DNA of 64,000 bases from Pycnopodia helianthoides (Eukaryota > Echinodermata > Asteroidea > Forcipulatida > Asteriidae): positions 4,650,001-4,714,000 of the forward strand of contig CM063261.1 of NCBI GenBank assembly GCA_032158295.1. Reading direction: 5' to 3'. Both the position numbers and the translations under genes were made by a program. Below, in pieces: positions 28,301 through 40,300 of the stretch. Under the pieces are notes generated by a model. It did no database searches. It had not been told where the DNA came from and worked only from the letters and a program-made list of their open reading frames with translations. Within the stretch, counting starts at the first letter, position 1, and the number at the start of each line of letters is the position of its first letter.

Positions 28301-31300
28301 AGTGCCTGTATAACTGCTCCAATGGGTTCTTCGATGAGGAATATGTCTGCAGAGGTGAGTGCAAATTTCAAGAGGAAATCGAAACAATTTGAAAACAGCA
28401 GTGTTCCTGAGCGATTAAAATCGGCCCAATTTTATAGACAGTGCATTGTCAGGTGCGATTAAATCGGCCCTACTTATAACGCATTTGTATTGGATGCAAA
28501 GAAGGAGCATGTGACCTTTAAATGACCTTTGTGAAAGTTTGGGGTCATGATGAAAGTATTGCTTGGGAAGTCAGCTTTGAGCTTGTGTGTGCCTTAACTG
28601 TAGTCGTTGTTACTAGAGTTTTTATTTGAAATTTCTTTTAAAAGGTAGTAATTTACAGCTTAAAAATGCGTGGCATTTCTCGTATTTAATACAGAGAGTT
28701 GCTAGGGTTTTAAAGGCAGTGTATTTTTTTGGTAATTACTCAAGAAATACATGACCATCAAAACTTACTTGGTAAGGAATACCGAACAGCTGCTGATAGT
28801 ATAAAACATTGTGAGAAGCGACTCTCTCTGAAGTAATGTAGTTTTTGAGAAAGCGGTAATTTCTCGCTGAAATATTTGAATCTGAGAAAAGGGAAGTCTT
28901 TTTGAGGCATTTGAAAGCACACAAGTCTTCTTTCACCATTTTCTTGCAACTTCGGTGACCAATAAAGCCCAAATTTTCACAGATTTGCTATTTTATGTGT
29001 ATGTTGGGATACACCAAGTGAGGACACTAGTTTTTGACAATTACCAAAAGTATACCCTACCTTTAAACATGTTAAAGAGGCCACTGTCTTTGAGGACAAG
29101 ACCTTGTGTAAGGACACTGATGCAGTCAGACTGTCTGATAGACGCTAAAGACTGTTAGTCAGATTGCTCCATCCACAAACCAGATGCAAGAAAGAAGATG
29201 ATAGCACATCCATAGATGGAACAAGGGTGAATGTTCTTAACTGGACAATGACCTCAAAACAATTATGAAACAAAATTTGAAGGAAAAAGAAACCCCTAAA
29301 ACTAATAATCTTGCGTGGATTGAAGCTTGCCTGGTCCTGACCTGTCTGATAGACGCTAAAGACGGTTAGTCAGATTGCTCCATCCACAAACCAGATGCAA
29401 GAAAGAAGATAATAGCACATCCATAGATAGAACAAGGGTGAATGTGCTTAACTGGACAATGACCTCAAAATAATTACAACACAGACTTCGAAGAGAGAAA
29501 AAAACACCCTAAAACTAGTAATCTTGTGTAGATTGAAGCTTGTCTGGTCCTGACCTGACTTTTTTGTGCCTGCCCTGTAGCGTGTCACCCAAGCTGTCGT
29601 ACCTGTCTAGGACCCAACGAGTCTGGATGCCTATCCTGTCGAGACGCTTATCAGGTCGTCCAGGGGAGACCTCCCTTCTACGGACTCATCAGTGGCTCCT
29701 GCACTGATCAATGCCAAGAGAGCTTCTACAATGATGTGTGGGGTGTCTGCATACGTAAGTAGAGCCAGAAATGCTCGGGGTTGCACCAGAAATGCCTGGG
29801 GTTGCACCAGAAGTGCTTGGGGTTGCACCAGAAACGCCCGGGGTTATACCAGAAATTGTACCAGAAATGCTTTGTGTTCTACCAGAAATGCGTGGGGGTT
29901 GTTCCTTGAACGGTTTGGGGGGGTCCACCAGAAATGCTTGGGGTTTGTCAAGATTGAGATGATTGGGGGAGACAAGCAAAGAAAAGACGACAAAATCAGG
30001 GGCAGTGAACTCTCCTCTTGTTTGTGCATTGGTTGACATACTAATTAGGTTTGTATGATGTGGCATCATGTGGTGAATGCATGGAACATCCACTGAGCTA
30101 TCAATGGGTGGAATGAAGAAACAGTGTTTTTCAAAAGTTATTCAATAGCCCTTCTCTCCCCCCCTAATATTTACCCCTTGTTGTGATCCCTAATCAGTTA
30201 ATACTGTGCTGGGCTATTGTATATGCTGATTGTTTGTACATATAAATTCCATCAAACAAGAGAAACTGAATTTAAAAATAAAACTTGCAGTTGGTAATAT
30301 AAGATTGATCTTTTCTTTTCTGTTTTTTAATGCCCCTGTGGGATAAAATTATTGATCTTTACACTCTCTCTTTGTTTATAGCGTGTAATCCAACATGCCT
30401 GACGTGTACCGGTGAGTCCATAGACAGCTGTACATCGTGTCGGTCACCGTTGCTCCTCAGGAACGGTCGATGTGATAAACAGTGTATGGAGGGACAGTAC
30501 TCAGAGAGATCAGTGTGTCTAGGTGAGTGTGATAGTATAGTAGAGGTTCGATAGATAACCAATGATCTTCATCAAACACCTATTTGCTTGTTTTCTGATT
30601 GGCGTCTGACTGGCACCCCCCCCCCCCCCCGAACAAAGATACAAAGATATTGACAAAATAGAGAGACCACCAACATTAGGGCTAGATAGCTCAGTTGGTA
30701 GAGCACCGACACGTTAATCCGGAGGCCACAGGTTCAAGTCCTGCTCTCGTCAACTTTTCTTTCTTCAACCCGGAACTGTTTAAGAATTTGTCCAGTCAGT
30801 TTCCCTTGTGGTTTATTACGTGATATTCTCCAGTTTGGGTGAACTTTTGTTGACGATTCAGAGCTTTAAGCAAAACAAGGAAGGAAAACTTGGCCCAATT
30901 TCATTGTGTTGCTTTCCAACAAATTCAGTGCTTAGGATCTGTGGAATTTAGTGCTTTGACCCACAGAATTTAGTGCTTAGGACTCAAAGAATTCTGTGCA
31001 TAGGACCCACAGAATTGTGTGCTTAAGACCCATAGATTTTGTGGTTAGGATCCACAGAATTATATGCTTAGGACCTGCAGAATTCTTTGCTTAAGAACAT
31101 TAATGCACTACCACAAAAAATATGATAGTTATTTATCTGAAACAAATGCAGTGTATTATTCCAAAAGCTGGATTATATTTTCATGGTAAGAGCCAACTAG
31201 TGATAACTTTTTCTCCACCTGGTGTATTTTTATTGGTCACCATTTCATCAGAATGACATTTTTATTTGACTTTTGTTTTCTTTTTACAATCCTCGTCTAA

Positions 31301-34300
31301 AGTCTTGTTTTGATTTATTTCTTGGGCAGATTGCCATCCAAGTTGTCGCTCCTGCTTTGGTCCGGATACCAACCAATGCCTTTCCTGCCACATTGGGGAC
31401 CAGCTGCAGCAGGGTTCCTGCCAAACAGGCTGCCCTGGCTCACAGTTCCCTGGAGACTTTGGTACATGTCAAAGTAAGTCCACCAACAAGGGATGAGAAA
31501 ATTCTTACTTTTTTTTTTTAACGTCTGCTCGGTGAAAAAATACCTATTCGTTTCTTTAGCTTGAAATAATGCTTTTTGATTTACTTCTCTAGTGCTGAAC
31601 ATACTGTTCCTAGAAGTTCCTTGCAATCTATAACTCCAGGGGGGTTACCAAAAGGTTGAATTCCTATCATTTCAAACTGCTGCGTAACAATTCGATCATA
31701 GTTTCAGACCCTTTTTCCCAGCAATGAATCTCAATCCTGAAGGGTAGGGATCAACGTTACAACCTCTTTCCCAACATTGGTCTGTAGCCAGCCTCTGTCT
31801 TTTCTACAGAAGCTTTCTTAGTAATTGTGCCACCAGCGTGTCCGACCTGGTTCCTTCTATCAGGGTGTTTGAGCGTCAGACCAGGCTTTCTGCTTGTTCT
31901 TACCCATACACTCTTGCTTTGCTGAGATGTAGAACAGAGAGCCATTTCCAACAGCTTTATTCCACGTGCTGCATCTCTTTGGAACTCCTTGCCAGGTGCC
32001 ATTTCCCTCCATCCTACAATCTAGACTGTTTTAAGAGGAATATCAATTCCTACCTTCAGCTCCCTTCAGAGTTATTTTCATCTTAAATGTTTTCCTCTTG
32101 TAGCCCCTTACCAAGAGTGGCTTTTAGCCTTGCACAAAAAAGCCATATATATATCTATCTATATATATTTATACCTTTCACTGACCATCCTTTTGTCCTC
32201 ACTACTTTACTCTGATTGGTTCTTAGCCACCCCACTGTAAACTAATAACTTTGATTGGCTAAAATTTCCCTAATTTTTCTGGATACCTTCCCATTATTCT
32301 TTGTTTCTTTTCTTTTTTTTGCTATAAATGGATATGTTTTCGTTTGTGCTTGTTTATGCCTCTGACAAAGGTCCGGTTTGGATCGAAAGCTAAGGCCATA
32401 TCCCCTACTAGTTATATATATTTATATATATATGTACAAAAAATCTTTGTTAAGAGAGTTGTCTTGTAGTTAGAGTTTGTGGAAGTAACAGCTGAATTAT
32501 TTAGGGGAGGGGAAAGAGGCATTCAAATAATTTATGTGAATGAAATGGCACACAGATAAACAGGTGGGGGGGGGAGAGTATTTTTTGTAGTCTTGTTTAG
32601 TTTTACATTACGACTTGAGGAACTGAATTTGACAAGGAAGGTGATGAAAGAATCTACAGGGGAAGATAGGGATGGAGTTAAGACATTAACTGATAAAACC
32701 CCTCTTGAATTATTGAAGGAAACGTCCGATAAAATAAAGAGGTCATGTGTGCGTGCCTCATAGATCCTGCGGTAGTGGAAGTGTCGAAATTAGAATTGAC
32801 TGAGAAACACACAGGATTACATCAATCAGATGTCCCAAAAGCCACTAAGTGTTCATTGAAGGAAACATCACATAGAATCACCAATCCGTGCGTGTAACAC
32901 CTGGGGGTGTACTGAAGCTTGAGACGTTCACCTAAGCTCGTTGTATTTCTGTCGTCACCCACCCCCCAAATATGTTTTTTTGAGTCAGATGTTTTGACTA
33001 GACACTGGTCGCAGTTGGTGCAGCTGGTATGACTGTTGTGCTTTGATTTCCTGGTGGATTGGGGGGAGGCAGGGAAGGGGGAGGGTGTGGTTGGTGCGTT
33101 GGGGAGGTGAGTGGGTTTTGGGATAGGATAAAGAGGGATCAAAGTTGATTTTGTTTTGAAGAAGACAACTAAATAAATTGCCTTCAACGTATGCAAAATT
33201 CAGCTGCCAGACTGGTCACACTTACTATAGACGCATGTCACACATCTTTCCAATCTTACAAGCACCTCGTTGGCTCCCGCTACATGAACCCATCCATTTC
33301 AAGGTTCAACTCCTCATCTATCATTCTATACATGGTACATCTCCTAGATACATCCAGGATTCAATACAGCTAAGTGTTTTCTACAAGACAGCTTTGCTCT
33401 ACAAACACCATGCTCCTCAACATCCCTTGTTCTAAACACACTTGGGGAGACCATTCTTGTTCACATGCTGAACCATCTCTTTGGAAAGCTCTTCCACTGA
33501 AAGCTCAGACTAGTAGACACTCTCTCCGGCTTCAAAAACTAACTTGAAAACTCACTTGTTCAGTCTTGGCTTTAAGTACCAACATCAGCAGAGTTATTTT
33601 TCTATGCGTCAGGAGTGTCTTTCTGACAGACATGGCACACTACAAATGTCCATTATTATTATTACTATAATTATTATTAATTTTATTGTTATTACTATAA
33701 TTAGTATTATTATTAAGAGTTTATGATGTTGGGGTATTCTGGGGATCGTCTTAAGTCTAAATATGATGAGAGTTTTGGTTATCTTTGGTCTGTCTTATAT
33801 TTTTATAAGAATGACATTGTTAAGACAGTATTTCTGACGGAAACCAGCCCACAATGAAGGTTATACGTCCCCGAGACACGTCTTTACTTAACATCTTAAT
33901 GAATAGGATGTTGAGATAAGTGGGTTATTAAGTGTTCTGTGGACAGATGACTGGCCTTTTGATCGCAGATGGAGATGATTGAGATGGCGATAAGGAACTG
34001 AAGGAATTAACACAAGGATTAATGTTTACTGGATAACGTCTGATGATGAAGTCAAGAAGCTACAACCTGTTCGGAGTGTATACATTGAGAACAAAAAAGG
34101 TCCACCTGATGTAGGGACTTGAAACACTATGTGGACTTACACACGTCCACACATTGTTTTTTTATAGTGTTGGAGAATAGCATTTAGAACAAATGAATGC
34201 ATACAGAGTGAATACAACACAGAGCTGAGTGTACTGGCCAAGCGGTCTAGCACACTGAACTCAAGTTCTGACCTTATTAAGTCAAAAGAGGGCACTATTA

Positions 34301-37300
34301 GTTGATTGCGCGGAGCAGTCAAATCTCACGGCCCAATTTAAGTTGGCAGGTCGCATATGTTTAATCGCTTCAAATTGTGTTCATATTGCACATTCAAACA
34401 TGGCCCCGTGATCTCCTCTCGACCCATCAGAATGGACACCAGGTGTTTATGGATCCTATATTAACACCAAGTTTATTATCATTGTATTGCGTGCAATGCA
34501 GAGCGGGTTAGGCCGAAAATCCATGTGTCCGTCATGCATTGTGTGTAATGCGTAGTGCGCAATGGGTAAGAATGAAAATACACGTCAAGCAACACAAATA
34601 ATTCCATTTTATGCTGTTTTATACTGCGTTATCAAAAAAAAATTGTCCACTGCTTAGTGTGTGTTTTTATTTTAAAGGATTGCACACTACGCATTACGCA
34701 CAACGCATGACGGACACATGCATTTCCAGCCTTATACAGACTCTCAGTATCGTAACTGTCTGACCCTTTGTTGTCCTCCACAGGTTGTAACTCTGAGTGT
34801 GGGACGTGCTTTGCCACAGTGGAAGGTGTTGGGAGCAGTATGTGTACCCAGTGTGTAGACAGCAGTGTGTTCCCCCTGGGTGATACATGCGTGTCGGAGT
34901 GCGGTGTGGGCTTCTTCTTAGATGCGGCTTCCTCCATGTGTAAAGGTCAGTATACGTGCAGCTCTAAATCTACTCATACACAAGATGGCAATATACAAAT
35001 ATAACATGGTTTGAGGGTGAACAGTCGATATTAGCTCCCCGAGGTATTGGAAGTTGACAAACTAGTTTCCGAGGCGAAGCCGAGGGAACTAGTTTGTCAA
35101 CTTCCAATACCGAGGGAGCTATTATCGACTGATCAACCGAAATAAGCCATGTTATATTTGTTTTACTATACCTCATACATATTCAGTCACCGGTACGATA
35201 TTAGGACCAAGGGGAAAATGACGACTGTGAAATGATAAATTGCATCCAGGATAAGTTTTTCATGTGTTGGATGTCGCGCGCTAGAGCGATGTTCGCGCAT
35301 GCGGACAACACCCGGTGAACAGTTCCACGATCGTAAAGCGCATGACAAGTAGACTGTCGCCCGGGCTGTCCGGGAGACAGTCTACTTGTCATGCGCATTT
35401 ACCATGTGCGTGAATACTCGCGTGCGCGCTTGGTAAACAGCAAATATAGCTTCTGGCACGTGATGCTGAATGGACCAGTGAGAATTCGACTCTCAGTCAT
35501 GAATATGTATGAGGTATAGTAAAAAAGGATAGACCCTCTTGTGCTTGCAGGAGTCATTCTATTTAACAACAGCTCACAAGTAAACATAGAGTCATGTACT
35601 CCTTGAACATGGCACGGAAAGTTACAAGATTTTCTACTGTACCCAGAAGTCCTTAGCTCTTGTACGTGTGTAAAAACACCCGCACTGTGAAAGCAAGTAC
35701 GGTCACCATTACTGTGTACATTGTTCGTGAAATACAGTCAGTACACCACACACACAACAACTACTTATTGGGTGTTGCGTACATCTTCCGACCTTTGAAC
35801 CTTTGGAGGTGGAAAACATTTTTTTTTATGATGACCATGTGTAATTTTTTTAGATTGCATTCTATCTAAGGCTGTTTGAAGCGTTTCAATCGCTTACAAG
35901 TTGAAAATATCGTGTTAAAGTATGGAAACATTGGAGGGATGCCCTGTGCCACATATTGGGCATGGTATATTTGACGTGACAGTCTCTGTAAGGCATGCTG
36001 GTGGTGCACTGCATTCATATTCCTTTATTTTCACCATCGCCTATAAAAGGATCCTGGTATAAAATGGCCACAGTAAAAAAATAATAAAAAAGTACCTAAT
36101 TTATCTGGGAATCAAGCCTCACTCTGATTCTCTTACTCAAATGTTGGATGATTTATATGGTCGACTGATAATCTAGTACCAAACCTTCTTTTCATATAGC
36201 GTGTCACATATCATGCCGGTCCTGTAATGGCCTCAGTGTGTTTGACTGCTCCTCTTGCTACTCTGGCGCCGTACTGACGCACAACGGTCTCTGCTCCTCA
36301 AAGTGTTACGGTGGTTACTATGACGACGGTGGCATCTGCAAAGGTGAGATTCTGGAATAATGGGATTCATTGTGGAGTAGAACTAGTTGAGTCGTGCTTG
36401 ATTTTGAATGAACTCTAAATTACTTCATATCGTTGTCAATATATAAAAAGATTTATCAGACATTTTATCAAATATTTTTTCTATGGTTAAAACCATCTCA
36501 ACCCGTATTTAGAACAACATCCAATATTAGTGCAGCATTTGAGAAGAATGTCGACAGTCAAAATTTGGGTTTCATTTTGTTATCACTCATTTGTGCCATG
36601 CCATATTGTTGTGATACTAGAGTCTCCTCATACAAACTAGATGTCAGTGTTTGTAAACAAAAACATGTCTTGGGTTGAACAAAGAATAATTGACTGTAGC
36701 TGGATTTGAACCTGCAACCTCCGGATTATAACCAGTCAGCTCTCTACCAACTGAGCTATCTAGCCCTATGGTCTCCCTATTTTGTCAGTATCTTTGTGTG
36801 GGGGGGGGGAAGTGCCAGTCAGAAGCCATTTACCCTGTTAACTGCCAAATAACCAGGGGTTACACCCAAGTTTGCGATACAACCTGGCAAGCGGCAGCAG
36901 AGGGATCACCTTTCAAAGGGATGCGACTTTTTATTGTAAATATCAAGTGATAAACCACAAGGGAAACTGACTGGGTAAATTATTAAACAATAAAAAAGAA
37001 GTAATAATTTTACTTGTATGTGGGTGTCGTTTAGCCTTGGAGAAAGGGTCTGCTAGGGTCAAACATAATTATTGTGAAAACAAGTATTTCATAAGTGATT
37101 ACTTTGTTTCCCATAATTTTTTTAACAGGTTGCCATGCGAACTGCCTCGAGTGCGAAAGCCCTTATGAGTGTTTAGTGTGCCGTAATCCGAACGACGTAT
37201 TACAGTTTGGGGAATGCTCACCGTACTGTGCTGATCAGTACTACTTGGATCCAGTGACCAGACTATGCAGAGGTTTGTCACTGTCTTCTCACACTGACTT

Positions 37301-40300
37301 AGTGATAATAAAGTACTTTTTGTTATGCCCTGCCGGCGAAGCTTAAGGGGCAATATAGTGTCTGCCTTGTCCTTCCATGTGTGCGTGCGCGGGGTGCTGC
37401 TGGGCCCTTGTTGGGTCTTTTAAACAATGGAACATGGACCCCACACAGTTTTTCTTTGTTCAACTTACACCCCATAGAGGAATTCTTTAGAGAAGGGAAT
37501 AATAGAACAACAATAGCAAGACCCCACAAACCCGATCCGCAAAGGTTGTGTTTGAGTGATAACTCAAGAAGGTCTTGGCATATCAACTCCAAACTTGGTG
37601 TGCGGATTGGTCTCAAGATCCCCCAGAAGCGTATCGTTTTTGAACCCCCATGTTAAAGGTCCAGATCATTACGGCTAAAACAAAAGAAACGTTGTCTAAG
37701 CGATAACTCAATAGGGAAAAAAGGACTTGGCATATCAACTCCAAACTTAGTGTGTGGATTGGTTTCGAGATCCCCCAGAAGCCTTTAGTTTTTGAATCCC
37801 CATGTTAAATGTCAAGGTCATTATGGCTTAAGCAAAAGGAATGTTGTCTGAGCGATAACTCAAGAAGGAAAGAAGGACTTGACATGTCAACTTCAACCTT
37901 GGTGTGTGGATTGGTCTCGACATTCCCCAGAAGCCTATTGTTTCAAATCCCAAGGTCAAATGTCAAGGTCATTAAGGCAACATGCATTGAAGTAAAGGAA
38001 GCTCATAGCACCACCTTTAGCAGCAGCCACAACAGCCGATTCGGACTTGGCCTTTGGAGTCACTTCATTGTGCTCTTTTGTATTTAACATTCCATTGACC
38101 ATTACTTCTTTTGTTGTGACGTGACAGAGTGTGACTGGAGTTGTAACGCCTGTAGCGGTCCCACAGCCAGTGACTGCACTCGGTGTATGGAGAGTCTAAT
38201 GCTGAAAGATGGAGCTTGTGTCTCCGCTTGTGAAGAAGGCTACTATGAGTATGTTGGAGAGTGCAAAGGTCAGGGGTCAAAAGTTTGCTCATTAAACATA
38301 TACTTCCATTTAGAAATCACTAATTAGTATCATCATTAGTTTACTAGTACAGTCCTCAGTCCAACACCCTTCAGTAACTCAACACCCAAACTGTTAAACT
38401 CTGATTTTGCTGGTATGCCTGATCCCATGTAAAGCATGCCTGATCCCATGTAGGGCATGCTCAGTTTACTAGTGCAGTCCTCAGTCCAACACCCTTCAGT
38501 AACTCAACACCCAAACTGTTGGACTCTGATTATGCTGGTATGCCTGATCCCATGTAAAGCATGATCAGTTTACTAGTACAGTCCTCAGTCCAACACCCTT
38601 CAGTAACTCAACACCCAAACTGTTAAACTCTGATTATGCTGGTTGGTGTAGATCTGTTAATACCTTAGGGAGTTCTTAATATCTTAGGAATTCAAGCTCT
38701 GTCTATTCTTGATTGTATCAGAATGTGGTGAGGATTGCAAGACTTGCAGTAGTCCAGGGGTGTGTAACTCCTGCCAGCCTCCTCAGCTCCTACTCGGTGA
38801 AGAGTGTGTCTCCAATTGCGGTATCACTTACTACAGTGACTACACTAGACATGTCTGCAGAGGTAAGCAGTTTAGTTAATCTGAATCACTATAAAGAGAC
38901 CAGCATCTCAAATACTCTTCAGTCTCCTGGCGGTGACTAGAGCAGGCTAGTCGAAGAACTGAGACCAATTAAAAACTCACTCTGCGGCAGTGAAGTTAAC
39001 AAAGAGAAGTCCCCTCGATCCACCAAGCGAAAGTAGCAGTCCCAGCCAATTTCTTACCTCTCGCACAGGTATTAGTTAATAAGCAGGACAGTTCTTGTCA
39101 GAGCTAAGTGGTTTCCTGAATTCTGAAATTTACTCCGCGGCAGTAGCATAAAGAGCAAGACAAGTTCTCAAAGAACAAATCTACACAGCAAAGTAAATAT
39201 ACACATGGTGTTACCGCAAACTGAATATACATTGATACCTAACCATGCAATGCCTCAAAACCCAGCCAACTAGTATTACGATTCTAAATTGCACTTTCCT
39301 GAGGATACAGTGAACTTCTGAAGACGGAAGCCTAAGATGGATGGATAAAGAGTTAATGGAATTTAATTTTTTTTTATTTACTTCTAAGATCAGGCGTATG
39401 TCACAAGTCTCAAAGTGTTACGTTAGATGTCAAGGCTACATGATTTGCTCACAAGCCAGCCATCCTGGGATTGCTTACAAACTGTAGTGAAGTGTCTCTC
39501 TCAATGATACCTTGGCAACAGCTTCGATTTGAGAGACTTTGAGTTTTTTTCTCAACTGAGTGTTTTAACAAAAATGATTCTGTCATTCTCCTCAGAGTGT
39601 CCATGGAACTGTCTGGAGTGTAGTACACCAGACCAATGCAGTAATTGTGCATCGGGATCCTATCTACTTCAGGGTAGCTGTGTCTTGGAATGCCCCTCTG
39701 GCTACTTCCCAGACCCCATCGACAACGTGTGTGAAGGTGAGGACAGTTAACCTAAGCCTGGGCTTTGGAATTTTCCATTGGTCAGTTAACATACTTTGAA
39801 CATACCTTGAACATACCTGGAACATATCTGGAACATACCTTGAACATACCTTGAACATACCTTGAACATACCTTGAACATACCTTGACCATACCTTGACC
39901 ATACCTTGAACATACCTTGAACATACCTTGAACATACCTTGAACATACCTTGAACATACCTTGAACATACCTTGAACATACCTTGAACATACCTTGAACA
40001 TACCTTGAACATACCTTGAACATACCTTGAACATACCTTGAACATACCTTGAACATACCTTGAAGCACCACATCTCCATATTCATTGATGAGAATGTGGC
40101 AGGGTTAGGGGGCTTTGTAGCCCATTATAAACCCAGTGGTGTCCAATGATATTTTGATTTGAGCTGGTCTCTCATCTCCGGGTAAAACGTAATGGGTAAG
40201 CGGTCTGCTCTAAAATGTGAAAGATCAAGGGTTCAAATCCTACCCAAGTCCCTCATCGAGTTATTATAAGGATTTCAGAGCCAACACAGCGTTTCGCTCG

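Larger units (their letters stand above)
31474..34783 (+). other. Intron of 3.3 kb between FU8 and FU9
   Basis: Holds a donor-proximal repeat (31488-31690), two LINE fragments (31757-32090 and 33184-33715), an AT-rich microsatellite (about 32145-32170 and 32410-32435) and a tRNA-like SINE scrap near 34235-34290. Between 34440 and 34730 there are repeated GCGTAGTGCGCAATGGGTA / CACTACGCATTACGCACAAC motifs in opposite orientations, probably another foldback element. Confidence 0.65.

Noticed and set aside
30679..30752. Possible functional tRNA gene (good box A and box B)
   Set aside because: The 5' and 3' ends do not form a proper acceptor stem, flanks are shared with several other copies, and the tail TTCTTTCTTCAACCC is part of a SINE.
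34768..35004. Independent small cysteine-rich protein genes at single FU exons (also at 39529, 30330, 20574 and others)
   Set aside because: Each is a FRAS1 FU exon with flanking intron in frame; the splice sites and phase 1 pattern join them into one protein.
39664..40085. Three long overlapping minus-strand ORFs with FKVCSRYVQGM repeats
   Set aside because: They are the translation of an 11-bp minisatellite; a period not divisible by three leaves every frame open in the same way.
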